Source: Pontibacter sp. E15-1
GTDB taxonomy: Bacteria > Bacteroidota > Bacteroidia > Cytophagales > Hymenobacteraceae
DNA length: 64,000 nt
Assembly: GCF_022601975.1 (NCBI RefSeq)
Contig: NZ_JAKVIR010000026.1
Location: 22,482-86,481 of the forward strand
Reading direction: 5' to 3'
Made by a program: the position numbers and the translations under genes. The notes under the pieces were generated by a model, which did not search any database, was not told where the DNA came from, and saw nothing but the letters and a program-made list of their open reading frames with translations. Position 1 is the stretch's first letter. Each line of letters opens with the position of its first letter. Shown here piece by piece: positions 1 through 8,865 of this stretch.

Positions 1-1063
1 TAGCCGCCTCCAGTATTTCCATCACCACCATGTTGTTCTCCAGGGCGGAGAGATCGTGTGGGGCCAGGGTAATCTTGTGCCTGACAACGGCTGCCAGCAA
101 CGCGAACGGATCGTCGTAGGGGGCGGGGCGCTCCGCCAGTTTCTCATGCTGCTCACTTTGCTTCTCGCTCAGCCGATAGCGGAGGTCGGTGCGGTTGTCG
201 CTATAGACATAGCCCGTCCTGCCGTATACCTCCATGTCTTTTCTCGCGAAGGGCCAGTTCCAGGAGGCCTGAATGATGCCCTGCATTTTGGGATATTGCA
301 ACAGGATGGTGGCCTCGTCATCCACCTTCGGGTATAGCTCCGGCTTGTTGGTCTGCGTCACGGCCGTGACCGCAGTTGGCCGCTCCCCCTTTTTTAGCCA
401 CGTGATCAGGTTGGCACCGTAGCACCCAAAGTCCGTGAGGGCACCCGCGCCGTTTGCCACCGGGTCGGTCAGCCACGACAGGAACTCCTGATTCACGCCA
501 ATCTCAGCGGGGCCCTGGTGGCCATCATGCACCACGATTTTGCGCAGGTCGCCGATGGCTCCCTCCTGCACCATGGCATATGCCTTGTGGTTGGTGGCGT
601 ACCAGGTGGTTTCGTAATTGGTGAGCAGGAAGATGTTGTGCTTTTTCGCAAGCGCCTGCATCTTCCGGGCATGCTCGAGGCTCACGGCCAGCGGCTTTTC
701 CACCATCACGTGGATGCCGCGCGGCGCACAAACCTGCACCACCTTCAGATGCTCGTAAATGGTGCCAAAGGCGGTCACCGCTTCCGGCTTGGCGGCAGCT
801 ATCATCTCCTCCATCGTGTCATATACCAGCGCCATCGAAAAGCCGTGCTGTGTGGCGTAGCGCTGAGCCAGTTCGCGGTTCGGCTCCACAATCCCCACAA
901 TTTTTATATCGCCTCTGTCGGGCCTGCCCAGTATCCAGTGCACGTGCGTGTGCGTGAGGCCCACCACGCCAACGCGAAGCGGCGCGTCCTGTGCGTAACT
1001 GTGCGCAGCCGGCATGAGCAGGAGGAGAAATGAAAGGAGGAGAAGGCTGAGGTATCTGGTCAT
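1..1063 (-). CDS. Gfo/Idh/MocA family oxidoreductase, partial (C-terminus outside window)
   Basis: Open reading frame of 354 codons from ATG at 1063 running off the left edge without a stop. The first 25 residues form a signal peptide ending near SYAQ, so the protein is probably exported to the periplasm. The following RVGVVGLTHTH segment is a dinucleotide-binding Rossmann strand, although the Gly pattern is looser than GxGxxG. The VMVEKPLAVS stretch is the family's EKP motif, whose Lys contacts substrate and cofactor. These enzymes oxidise or reduce sugars and related compounds with NAD(P). Secreted members are common in Bacteroidota carbohydrate loci. The substrate cannot be read from the sequence. 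Confidence 0.85.
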   Translation of the reverse strand, partial: MTRYLSLLLLSFLLLLMPAAHSYAQDAPLRVGVVGLTHTHVHWILGRPDRGDIKIVGIVEPNRELAQRYATQHGFSMALVYDTMEEMIAAAKPEAVTAFGTIYEHLKVVQVCAPRGIHVMVEKPLAVSLEHARKMQALAKKHNIFLLTNYETTWYATNHKAYAMVQEGAIGDLRKIVVHDGHQGPAEIGVNQEFLSWLTDPVANGAGALTDFGCYGANLITWLKKGERPTAVTAVTQTNKPELYPKVDDEATILLQYPKMQGIIQASWNWPFARKDMEVYGRTGYVYSDNRTDLRYRLSEKQSEQHEKLAERPAPYDDPFALLAAVVRHKITLAPHDLSALENNMVVMEILEAA

Positions 1064-1113
1064 GCGCTAATTGTTTTTGCTGCTATACACTAAATTGCGG
1101 GAAACCGCCGCTG

Positions 1114-2433
1114 CTATTTTCTGTTAAAGTACAGTTGCTCATACCCGATCAGGAGGTCGGCGCGGGTGCCGGGCGGGCGATAATACACCAGGATGTCATA
1201 TATGTTGTCGGTTTCAAAGTGGCTGCCTTCAAAATAACTGGCATCCGGCGCGGCCGAAGTGCCAGTTATCAGGGCATAATAGTAGTTGTAGTAGCCTTGC
1301 TTCAGGAGCAGCCTGCCGGTATAGGCGCCCAGCTCCGGGTTATATGCCATGCGCGCGTTGGCGGGTTCCGACCAACCGGTCAGCTCGCCCTGCAGGTATA
1401 CCTCCCCCGGCACTTTAACGTCGGCCTTCAGCTGAAAGTCTACCCAGGTATAATCCCCGTTCACGGCGCTGTTTCCATACTGTTTGTTGCCAAAAATGCG
1501 CATGCCGTTGATGTCCGGGGTTTGGGTATAGGCCTCTCCCTGACGGCTTTTGTCTGGGGCCAGGATCACCTCCACCGGGTTTGGCTGCAGGTTGATGCTT
1601 TGCACCCCGATGCCACGGTAGTTGAGGCTGCGGGTATCAAACGCCCGGAACTCGCTCAGGCCCTTGAACTGGTCCTTTGGCTCAAAAAACACATACTCCA
1701 GGCGGCGCTGCGCATCATGCACGTAGGTGGGCTTGCCGATGACCTTGGCATTGTCCCAGCGGTAGTTCTGCCGGATGATGGTTTTCACCTCCATGGCCGG
1801 GTTGATGATTTCGTAGTCGGGGTGCATGATGTTGAACTCGATGGGCTGGCGGGTCTCGCGTCCACCGGGTCCAAGCGGGGCTCCCAGTTTTGCAGCCACC
1901 ACCACGGCGTCCTGGTATACCATCAGGCGGCGCGTGAGCAGGGTGTTCCCGCCTTCCTCCTGCACTTCCAGCAGGTAGTTGCCGCTGATGCGCACGCGGG
2001 GCACAGCAAAGCGGTAATGCACGTACGGGATGCGGGTGTTCACTGATATCTGCCCGTCTGTGACAATGAACTCGTTGAAATCATACAGGAACTGCGTGTC
2101 GTTCAGTGTAGAGGGAGTCCAGTTGGCGTTGCAGTGGCGGAGTTTTACCAGCAGGCGCTGTTGCCGGGCATTCAGGCGGTCGAATTCCAGCACGATGGGC
2201 CGCTCCTGGCTGAGAGGCGACACCGCGGGGTTCAGCACCTCATCCTCCAGGCTCGTAGCCAGGTAGGCCTGCACCGAGCGGATGCTCTCGTCATACACAT
2301 AATCTTCGAAGCGCAGTTGCGGCGCTGCGGCCCCGGCGGTGCTCTGCCCCTGCTGTTCCAGTGGCACACACGCATATAGCCCAAAGGCAAGCAAGGCGAT
2401 AATAAGGTAAGTAAGGGTGCGTTTATTCGTCAT
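1114..2433 (-). CDS. Type IX secretion system plug protein (DUF5103 family lipoprotein)
   Basis: 439 residues from the ATG at 2433; an in-frame ATG 13 codons upstream would spoil the signal peptide. The N-terminus is a lipoprotein signal with lipobox LYAC, so it is predicted to be lipid-anchored. The body matches the DUF5103 family: an N-terminal beta domain with the RFEDYVYDESI segment, then a C-terminal domain containing GNKQYGNSAVNGDYTWV and ending in an aromatic-rich strand. In Flavobacterium the family member is the plug that closes the periplasmic end of the unloaded SprA translocon. The window also holds a T9SS substrate at 52835 and an SprF-type protein, in keeping with an active T9SS. 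The family call rests on recalled sequence features. Confidence 0.8.
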   Translation of the reverse strand: MTNKRTLTYLIIALLAFGLYACVPLEQQGQSTAGAAAPQLRFEDYVYDESIRSVQAYLATSLEDEVLNPAVSPLSQERPIVLEFDRLNARQQRLLVKLRHCNANWTPSTLNDTQFLYDFNEFIVTDGQISVNTRIPYVHYRFAVPRVRISGNYLLEVQEEGGNTLLTRRLMVYQDAVVVAAKLGAPLGPGGRETRQPIEFNIMHPDYEIINPAMEVKTIIRQNYRWDNAKVIGKPTYVHDAQRRLEYVFFEPKDQFKGLSEFRAFDTRSLNYRGIGVQSINLQPNPVEVILAPDKSRQGEAYTQTPDINGMRIFGNKQYGNSAVNGDYTWVDFQLKADVKVPGEVYLQGELTGWSEPANARMAYNPELGAYTGRLLLKQGYYNYYYALITGTSAAPDASYFEGSHFETDNIYDILVYYRPPGTRADLLIGYEQLYFNRK

Positions 2434-2658
2434 GCGAAAGATGGGGTTTGGCCGCAGCAGGCACTGCAGCACACTTTTTAGAAAGCGAAGATAGGAATTT
2501 TAAGACACTACCCGCTAGAGCCCCCCCGGAAATCTTGCCCTTCCGCTCTGTGCCGCAAACGGCAAGAGAAACAGCATCATTCGGGGGCTTATATACGTGT
2601 AGCAAGCCCGGGATTTAAAGTCCCTAAATGCTGGGTATTGGGTATGGTATACCTGATT

Positions 2659-2974
2659 AACGTAAACTCGGGATTATAACGGTTATTTCAAAGCTTGAAA
2701 ATCCTTGTTGTCATAGCCTGCTTTGCGCTCCACGCCTGGGGTAGGGGCCCTTCTTAAGCTGGGGCGCGTTTTCCCGCTCGGCACTGTGTACATTTCCTGC
2801 CTAACGGCTGCCACTGACGTGGCACCGGAAATCTACAAATAGAGGGCCCCTACCCCCGGTACCTCTCGGAAAAACTGGGAATCATTTTGCCTTGTTCTGA
2901 CAGCAGAATATCCTCAATGGCTAGAAACCTCATTTTGAAGTTATTTAAACTATAGTAATTCTTGAGTTCACGTT
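2659..2974 (+). mobile_element. MITE-like element, copy A (316 bp, terminal inverted repeats)
   Basis: Left end AACGTAAACTCG; the reverse complement of the right end reads AACGTGAACTCA, giving 12-bp imperfect terminal inverted repeats with 10 of 12 matching. The interior is near-identical to copies at 59523-59818 and, inverted, 60837-61131. Copy A has about 20 extra bases (GGGGTAGGGGCCCTTCTTAA) that the other two lack but partial copy D at 32894 shares. It ends 2 bp before the stop codon of the osmC-like gene and fills most of the otherwise gene-free stretch 2434-2976. A 27-codon ORF lies on its minus strand at 2850-2933. The flanks GATT/GATC are only a weak candidate target duplication. Confidence 0.8.
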
Positions 2975-2976
2975 GA

Positions 2977-3426
2977 TCAGTCTTCCAGCAGTTCTGTCTC
3001 AATCGCGATGCCCCCTGCCAGGGTTTTCTGCACCGGGCATTTGGCCGAAATCAGCTTCAACCGGGCTCGCTGCTCGACCGAGAGATCGCCCGTCAGCCGA
3101 AGGCGCTTGGTTACCTGACTTATCCTGGCCACATCGTCCTCGCAGCTTTCGCAGTCTTTGGCGTGCACGCGGCCATGTTGCAGGGTCACTTCAGCCCGCT
3201 CGAGGGGCCAGCCTTTGCGACGCGCATACATGTGCAGCGTGATGACGGTGCAGGCCCCAAGCGCGCTCATAATATAATCGTAGGGGTCGGGGCCCGCTTT
3301 GATGCCTGTCTCGATACTGGACTCATCCAGGACCATTGCCTTTCCGCCCGCCTGGATGTTGGCGATCATGGGGGCGCTGCTGTCTGCGCTCACGGTTACC
3401 GTTGCTGCCTGCTCGTTGCTGTTCAT
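2977..3426 (-). CDS. OsmC family peroxiredoxin-like protein
   Basis: 149 residues from ATG at 3426; the frame is open upstream, but family alignment favours the MNSNEQAA start. OsmC/Ohr proteins reduce organic hydroperoxides with two cysteines. Both candidates are visible: one in LGACTVITLHMYA, on the long central helix, and one in SAKCPVQKTL. An extra CESC pair sits in the loop HAKDCESCEDD. The 'PDPYDYIMSALGAC' context is typical of the OsmC subfamily rather than Ohr. No signal peptide, so cytoplasmic. The stop codon lies 2 bp from the end of mobile element copy A, which may have replaced the native 3' flank. Confidence 0.9.
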   Translation of the reverse strand: MNSNEQAATVTVSADSSAPMIANIQAGGKAMVLDESSIETGIKAGPDPYDYIMSALGACTVITLHMYARRKGWPLERAEVTLQHGRVHAKDCESCEDDVARISQVTKRLRLTGDLSVEQRARLKLISAKCPVQKTLAGGIAIETELLED

Positions 3427-3678
3427 AAATGTGTCTGTTGATGGTGTAGTCCTTATAAGGGTGAAGGGGTATAAAAGTTCTGCCGAGAGGTATACATGGC
3501 AGCCAACGACTGAAACGATCGAAGGCCCCCTCCCTAATTGTGCCGCAGGGAGGGCTGCCAGGGCGGGGTGCTTGCCGATAAAAGGCATTTAACCCGCTCT
3601 GGCTTCTGAAATCTGGAATAAAACCCTATCTTGTATCGCTGTTTACACTGATTCTTACACCAGCGCTTTCCATACCCC

Positions 3679-4035
3679 ATGCACACACAGCCTGAACAGC
3701 CAGAGCCTATTACCTGGCAGCACTTCGAGCAGACCGATATCCGCGTAGGCACAATCGTAGAGGCAAAGGATTTTCCGGAGGCGCGCCGCCCTGCTTATCA
3801 GCTTTTGGTGGACCTTGGCCCGATGGGAATGAAAAAGTCGAGCGCGCAGATCACGGAGCGGTATACCCCCGAGGAGCTGGTAGGCCTGCAGGTGCTCTGC
3901 GTAACCAACCTGGGGAAGAAGCAAATCGGCAGGTTCATGTCGGAGGTGCTGGTTACCGGGTTTGAAGACGAGAACGGTGCAATTGTGCTGGCGCAGCCCA
4001 CTGCCCCGGTGCCCAACGGGGCCAAACTGAAGTAA
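3679..4035 (+). CDS. csaA: tRNA-binding domain protein CsaA
   Basis: 118 residues, close to the usual length of about 110 for stand-alone CsaA. It is a single OB-fold tRNA-binding domain: the start FEQTDIRVGTIVEAKDFPEAR and the later VLCVTNLGKKQIGRFMSEVLVTGF block are the family's best conserved segments. CsaA is a dimeric tRNA-binding protein described as a chaperone linked to export in Bacillus; the physiological ligand here is unknown. It stands alone between divergently and co-directionally oriented neighbours, with about 250 bp upstream. Confidence 0.93.
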   Translation: MHTQPEQPEPITWQHFEQTDIRVGTIVEAKDFPEARRPAYQLLVDLGPMGMKKSSAQITERYTPEELVGLQVLCVTNLGKKQIGRFMSEVLVTGFEDENGAIVLAQPTAPVPNGAKLK

Positions 4036-4127
4036 ACGCCCCTACCTTCGGGGGGAGAGACATAAACCGACCGCTCCACTTGTTGTTGCGTACACCCTAA
4101 CACGGCGCAGAAAGATTTTTGCGCCAG

Positions 4128-4162
4128 TTTTGAGCCATTGTGCGCTCAAATTTCTAATTTTG
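4128..4162 (+). promoter_or_regulatory. Putative Bacteroidota-type promoter for DUF4290-murA
   Basis: A -7 element TAATTTTG at 4155-4162 fits the Bacteroidota consensus TAnnTTTG. A TTTTG at 4128-4132 lies 22 bp upstream, within the spacing seen for the -33 element. The start codon of the DUF4290 gene is at 4182. Prediction by motif only. Confidence 0.45.
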
Positions 4163-4181
4163 AATCCATATAAAAGAAATA

Positions 4182-4859
4182 ATGGAAGCTAGTACCACTT
4201 TTAAACAAGACCTGTTGCTGCGTGAGTACGGCCGCAACGTGCAGGACCTGGTCAACTACATCACAAGTGTGGAAGACCGCAGCGAGCGCACCCGCCTCTC
4301 CCAGTTACTCATTAACCTGATGGCCAAGCTGAACCCGCAGCTGCGCGACACCCAGGATTACCAGCAAAAGCTCTGGAACCACCTGTTTGTGATGTCGGGC
4401 TCTACGCTGGATGTGGACTCACCCTACCCGCTGAGCGCCATGGAGTACCTCAACGACAAGCCGCAGAAAATAGAGTATCCGCTGTCGACTCCCCGCTACA
4501 AGCACTATGGCAAAAATGTGGAGTTGCTGATTGAGCGCGCCACTGAGTTGCAGGACCCTACAGAGCGCGACGCCGCCATAGTATCGCTAGGCAAGCTGAT
4601 GAAAACCCTGTACCGCTCTTATAACAAAGACAGTATTACCGATATCGTGATTCTGGACGATATCCGGCAGTTGTCCAAAGGCCAGCTCGACATGGACCTG
4701 GGGTATATCGAGCGCAACAACCTGTTTGAGTCGAACGTGAAGCCCCAGCAGGAAAATATGCAGAACCCGCGCAGCAACCAACCGCAGAACCGCGACCGCA
4801 GCAACGACAACAGGAACCGCAAGAACACGCGTCCTTCTACTAACCAGAGAAATAAATAA
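4182..4859 (+). CDS. DUF4290 domain-containing protein
   Basis: 225 residues. The first 175 or so residues form an all-helical, charged domain (LLREYGRNVQDLVNYI near the N-terminus, then KHYGKNVELLIERATEL) that I recognise as DUF4290, a family confined to Bacteroidota and of unknown function. The last 45 residues are a disordered tail rich in Asn, Arg and Gln. The repeated 'YGRN/YGKN' motifs suggest an internal duplication. No signal peptide or membrane segment, so cytoplasmic. murA follows after 6 bp and is probably co-transcribed, a pairing I recall as common in the phylum, which hints at a cell-envelope or division-linked role. This link is inference. Confidence 0.85.
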   Translation: MEASTTFKQDLLLREYGRNVQDLVNYITSVEDRSERTRLSQLLINLMAKLNPQLRDTQDYQQKLWNHLFVMSGSTLDVDSPYPLSAMEYLNDKPQKIEYPLSTPRYKHYGKNVELLIERATELQDPTERDAAIVSLGKLMKTLYRSYNKDSITDIVILDDIRQLSKGQLDMDLGYIERNNLFESNVKPQQENMQNPRSNQPQNRDRSNDNRNRKNTRPSTNQRNK

Positions 4860-4865
4860 CAATAC

Positions 4866-6170
4866 ATGGCTTCATTCGAAGTAATTGGCGGTAACAAGCT
4901 TAAAGGAGACATTCAACCGCAAGGCGCCAAAAACGAGGCGCTGCAGATACTGTGCGCGGTGTTGCTTACCGCTGAGCCCGTTACCGTGTCTAATGTGCCC
5001 GATATCCGGGACGTAAACAAACTTATTGAGCTGCTGCATGACATGGGCGTGTCGGTGGAGCGCACTGCCCCGGACACGTATGTTTTCCGGGCAGACGCCA
5101 TTAACCTCGGCTACCTCGAAACAGAGAAATTTGTGGAGCAGGGCCGCGCTATACGGGGCTCTGTGATGATCGTGGGCCCGATGCTTGCCCGCTTCGGCCA
5201 GGCGAAGATGCCCAAGCCGGGTGGCGACAAGATTGGCCGCCGCCGCCTCGACACGCACTTTATCGCGTTTGAGAAGTTGGGCGCGCGCTTTGAGTACGAC
5301 TCGCAAGAGAGCTTTTTTAACGTGACCACAGATGGCCTGAAAGGCGTCTACATGCTACTGGACGAAGCCTCCGTGACCGGCACCGCCAACATCCTGATGG
5401 CGGCTGTACTGGCCGAGGGACTCACCACCATCTACAACGCAGCCTGTGAGCCATACATCCAGCAGCTTTGCCGCATGCTCAACCGCATGGGGGCCAAAAT
5501 CAGTGGTGTGGGTTCTAACCTGCTCACGATTGAAGGTGTGGACGAACTGCACGGCACCGAGCACCGCATGCTGCCCGACATGATCGAGATTGGCTCTTTC
5601 ATCGGACTTGCCGGTATGACCGGCTCCGAGATCACGATCAAGAACTGCATGATCCCGGAGCTGGGCCTGATTCCGGAGACGTTCCAGCGGCTGGGCATCA
5701 AGATGGAGTTCCGTGGCGACGACATTTACATTCCGGAGCAGGACCATTACGAGATCGACACCTACATCGACGGCAGTATCCTGAACATCTCAGACCATAC
5801 CTGGCCGGGCCTGACCCCAGACCTGTTGAGCGTGGCGCTGGTTACGGCTACCCAGGCCAAAGGCACTGTGCTGATCCATCAGAAAATGTTTGAGAGCCGC
5901 CTGTTCTTCGTCGACAAGCTGATTGACATGGGGGCCCAGATCATACTCTGCGATCCGCACCGCGCCACCATTATTGGCCAGAACAACCAGATTCCGTTGC
6001 GCGGCATCCGCATGACCTCCCCCGACATCCGGGCAGGCGTGGCACTGCTTATCGCCGCCATGTCGGCAGAGGGCCGCAGCATCATTGACAACGTGGAGCA
6101 GATAGACCGCGGCTACCAGAACATCGACGGCCGCCTCAACGCTATCGGCGCTCAGATCAGAAGGATATAA
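4866..6170 (+). CDS. murA: UDP-N-acetylglucosamine 1-carboxyvinyltransferase MurA
   Basis: 434 residues, full length. MurA transfers enolpyruvate from PEP to UDP-GlcNAc, the first committed step of peptidoglycan synthesis in the cytoplasm. The conserved Lys22 is in GAKNEALQILCA near the N-terminus. The active-site loop reads KPGGDKIGRRRLDTH, with Asp (residue 121) where E. coli has Cys115, the residue alkylated by fosfomycin. Enzymes with Asp here, such as those of Mycobacterium and Chlamydia, remain active but are not inactivated by the drug. The gene follows DUF4290 by 6 bp and ends before a strong terminator hairpin. Confidence 0.97.
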   Translation: MASFEVIGGNKLKGDIQPQGAKNEALQILCAVLLTAEPVTVSNVPDIRDVNKLIELLHDMGVSVERTAPDTYVFRADAINLGYLETEKFVEQGRAIRGSVMIVGPMLARFGQAKMPKPGGDKIGRRRLDTHFIAFEKLGARFEYDSQESFFNVTTDGLKGVYMLLDEASVTGTANILMAAVLAEGLTTIYNAACEPYIQQLCRMLNRMGAKISGVGSNLLTIEGVDELHGTEHRMLPDMIEIGSFIGLAGMTGSEITIKNCMIPELGLIPETFQRLGIKMEFRGDDIYIPEQDHYEIDTYIDGSILNISDHTWPGLTPDLLSVALVTATQAKGTVLIHQKMFESRLFFVDKLIDMGAQIILCDPHRATIIGQNNQIPLRGIRMTSPDIRAGVALLIAAMSAEGRSIIDNVEQIDRGYQNIDGRLNAIGAQIRRI

Positions 6171-6190
6171 ATCTATTCCCATAAAATGTA

Positions 6191-6225
6191 AAAAGGAGCA
6201 CCCGCTAGTGGTGCTCCTTTTTTTT
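6191..6225 (+). terminator. Intrinsic terminator after murA
   Basis: Stem AAAAGGAGCACC (6191-6202) pairs perfectly with GGTGCTCCTTTT (6210-6221) around a 7-nt loop and is followed by more T residues to 6225. It lies 20 bp after the murA stop codon. Confidence 0.9.
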
Positions 6226-6242
6226 GCCGCAGGTATAAACAC

Positions 6243-6270
6243 GTAGCGCACTCCCACAGAAGTGCGCTAC
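6243..6270. terminator. Hairpin between convergent murA and RlmL-like gene
   Basis: GTAGCGCACT (6243-6252) and AGTGCGCTAC (6261-6270) form a perfect 10-bp stem with an 8-nt loop. On the plus strand it is followed by a T-rich stretch. It lies 28 bp beyond the stop of the minus-strand methyltransferase gene, so it may serve either direction. Confidence 0.6.
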
Positions 6271-6297
6271 TTGTTTATATCTGCTTTTCCTGTTGGG

Positions 6298-7479
6298 TTA
6301 TTCCTCCCCCTCGCTCCTTCTGGAACCCTGGTATAACTCGTACTTCAGCAGGCGGCAGTCTATTGGTCCGTTAAATAGCGGGGTGCGGCGCGAGGTTTTC
6401 AGGCCCACGTTTTTGGCCGCCTCCAGATTTCCGGTGAGCACGAAGGCATCATACCCCTGGTAGCTGTTCTTGAGGGTGTCACCGATGTTTTTGTAAAGCA
6501 GGTTGATGTCGTCGGAGAGAATGCGCTCGTTGTAGGGCGGGTTCATCACCACAACACCCGGCTCGGGCAGCGCCTCCGTCTTGAAGAAATCGGCTTCCTC
6601 CACCCGGATCACATTCTCCAGCCCGGCATTTTCGATATTGGTGCGAGCCGCCTCCGCGTAATCAGGGTCAATGTCATACCCCTGGATGATGGCCTTCGGT
6701 TCAAAAGACGCTTTCGCCTCGGCAGTTTTCCAGATCATCTCAAAAAGCTTGGCATCATAGTCTTTCCACTTCTCGAAACCGTATGGGTCGCGGCGGTACA
6801 AGCCAGGCGCGATGTTCTGCGCCATCATGGCGGCCTCAATCAGCAGCGTGCCTGACCCGCACATCGGGTCGATGAAAGGTGATTTCCGGTCCCAGTTGGT
6901 CAGGCTGATGATGCCTGCGGCGAGCACTTCGTTCAGCGGGGCCACGTTGGTCTGGAGGCGATAACCGCGCCGGTGCAGGGAGTCGCCGGAAGAGTCGAGC
7001 GAGAGGGTAACCAGGTTTTCGTGCATGTGCAGGTTAAAGCGGATGTCGGCGTGCACCAGATCCACGGAAGGCCGGCGTCCCGTGTTTTTCCGGAACTGGT
7101 CCACGATGGCGTCTTTGGTGAGCTGCGCCACATACAGCGAATGCTCGAAGGTGGAGTGGCTGATGGCGGCGCTGATGGCAAAAGTCTGGTCCAGGTCCAG
7201 GTACTCCGACCAGTCTATTTTCTGCACCTGCTCATACAGATTTTTCTCGTCGCGCGCCTTAAAGGTTCGGAAAGGCTTAAGGATCCGGATGGCGGTGCGG
7301 CACCACAGGTTCGCCTCGTAAAGCTGGCGCAGGTTGCCCGAGCAGGTCACGGCGCGGTTGCCCACTTTGATGTACTCCATGTCCAGGGCACGGAGTTCTT
7401 CGGCCAGCGCCTCCTCCAGCCCTGCCAGCGTAGTGACGGTGATGTTAAAATTATCGGTATGTTTCGGTTTCTTCGCCAT
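6298..7479 (-). CDS. THUMP-domain class I SAM-dependent RNA methyltransferase (RlmL/YcbY N-domain type)
   Basis: 393 residues. The N-terminal half is a ferredoxin-like plus THUMP RNA-binding module (about residues 10-160). The C-terminal half is a Rossmann methyltransferase with the SAM loop DPMCGSGTLLIEAA and the catalytic NPPY motif (VVMNPPYNERI), typical of N2-guanine methyltransferases. E. coli RlmL makes m2G2445 in 23S rRNA; this protein matches its N-terminal methyltransferase without the second (RlmK) half, as in most Bacteroidota. The target base is inferred from the family. It converges with murA; the ATG at 7479 is preceded by about 210 bp shared with the divergent murB. Confidence 0.92.
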   Translation of the reverse strand: MAKKPKHTDNFNITVTTLAGLEEALAEELRALDMEYIKVGNRAVTCSGNLRQLYEANLWCRTAIRILKPFRTFKARDEKNLYEQVQKIDWSEYLDLDQTFAISAAISHSTFEHSLYVAQLTKDAIVDQFRKNTGRRPSVDLVHADIRFNLHMHENLVTLSLDSSGDSLHRRGYRLQTNVAPLNEVLAAGIISLTNWDRKSPFIDPMCGSGTLLIEAAMMAQNIAPGLYRRDPYGFEKWKDYDAKLFEMIWKTAEAKASFEPKAIIQGYDIDPDYAEAARTNIENAGLENVIRVEEADFFKTEALPEPGVVVMNPPYNERILSDDINLLYKNIGDTLKNSYQGYDAFVLTGNLEAAKNVGLKTSRRTPLFNGPIDCRLLKYELYQGSRRSEGEE

Positions 7480-7692
7480 GGCTTTTCCTTCTTTCAGGCT
7501 GCAAAGATAGCCTTAAACCGCAGGAGTTCCGAACAGACCGCTTTTGATTGTGCCGCAGTGGTCAGGCAATTTTATTTATTTAACATAATTGTTCTACTAA
7601 TGGCAATTGAAAGGGGTAGAATAAATCACCCCCTGGTAGGTATGGGTTACGGCATCCGCCATATTTGCTTAAATTGCGCTAAATTTATACCC

Positions 7693-8709
7693 ATGACACT
7701 GCAGACCGATTTCCAACTCAAACAGTACAACACCTTTGGCATCGAGGCGAAAGCCAGATACTTCGCGCGCTTCGAAAGTGTGGGCGAACTGCAGCAGCTT
7801 TTGCAACTGCCCGAGGTGCAGCCGTTGGAAAAGCTCGTGTTGGGTGGTGGCAGCAACCTGCTTTTCACTAAAGACTTTGATGGCTTCGTGCTGCAAAACG
7901 GCATCAAAGGGATTGAAGTGCTGCGGGAAAATGAGGAAGAGGTATATATAAAAGCGGGCGGCGGCGAGACATGGCACGACTTTGTGCTGTATGCGCTGCA
8001 GCATAACTATGGCGGCGTCGAGAACCTGTCGCTGATCCCCGGCACGGTGGGCGCGGCCCCGCTCCAGAATATCGGGGCTTACGGCGTGGAGTTGAAGGAC
8101 GTTTTTGAGGAGCTGGAGGCCGTGCATTTGCAGACCGGCCAGGTACATTCCTTCGACAATGCCACGTGCAAGTTCGGGTACCGTGAGAGCATCTTCAAAA
8201 ACGACCTGAAAGGCCAGTACGTGGTGACTTCCGTTATCTTCCGCCTGTCCAAAACCCATACCCTGAACACCTCCTATGGCGCCATCAAAACAACGCTGGA
8301 GGAGATGCAGGTGCAGCACCCCAGCATCCAGGACGTGAGTGCCGCCGTGTGCCATATCCGGCAGAGCAAGCTCCCCGACCCGAAGCAGATAGGCAACGCC
8401 GGCAGTTTCTTCAAAAACCCGGAAATACCGCTGCAACTGTTCGAGCAACTGCGGCAACAGTTCCCGGGCATCCCCTCCTACCCCGTTTCTGAAACTACCG
8501 TGAAGGTGCCCGCAGGCTGGCTGATCGAACAGTGCGGCTGGAAAGGAAAGGTGATCGGCAATTACGGCGTGCACAAGAACCAGGCGCTGGTGCTGGTCAA
8601 CTACGGCGGGGCAAAGGGCGAGCACGTGCGGCAACTGGCCTTCGACATCATTGCGTCCATCGAGGAGAAATTCGGCATCCGGCTGCACCCCGAGGTAAAC
8701 ATCCTTTAA
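7693..8709 (+). CDS. murB: UDP-N-acetylenolpyruvoylglucosamine reductase MurB
   Basis: 338 residues from ATG at 7693; the open frame extends far upstream, but the FAD-domain start NTFGIEAKARY fixes this codon. The length matches the E. coli-type (type I) enzyme. MurB reduces the MurA product with NADPH and FAD in the cytoplasm. Visible hallmarks are the FAD pyrophosphate loop GGGSNLLF, the IPGTVGAAPLQNIGAYG segment and the catalytic Ser in GNAGSFFKNP. murA is nearby on the same strand but separated by a terminator and a minus-strand gene, so the two are separate transcription units. Confidence 0.97.
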   Translation: MTLQTDFQLKQYNTFGIEAKARYFARFESVGELQQLLQLPEVQPLEKLVLGGGSNLLFTKDFDGFVLQNGIKGIEVLRENEEEVYIKAGGGETWHDFVLYALQHNYGGVENLSLIPGTVGAAPLQNIGAYGVELKDVFEELEAVHLQTGQVHSFDNATCKFGYRESIFKNDLKGQYVVTSVIFRLSKTHTLNTSYGAIKTTLEEMQVQHPSIQDVSAAVCHIRQSKLPDPKQIGNAGSFFKNPEIPLQLFEQLRQQFPGIPSYPVSETTVKVPAGWLIEQCGWKGKVIGNYGVHKNQALVLVNYGGAKGEHVRQLAFDIIASIEEKFGIRLHPEVNIL

Positions 8710-8865
8710 AGCAGTGCGGCGGCATTTTGCCTGCGCTCACTTTTTGGCTGATAGGAATGCTGTGAAAGGGGTATGATTTTATTCTTGAAACCCATACCTG
8801 CACTTTCTCAATAACCGTATCAGAACTTTATTCCTACACCATAACTATTTTCAACTTAACATCTG

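Noticed and set aside
6973..7692. Long open extension upstream of murB (ORF from 6973)
   Set aside because: It overlaps the minus-strand methyltransferase, has no family match, and murB has a conserved start at 7693.
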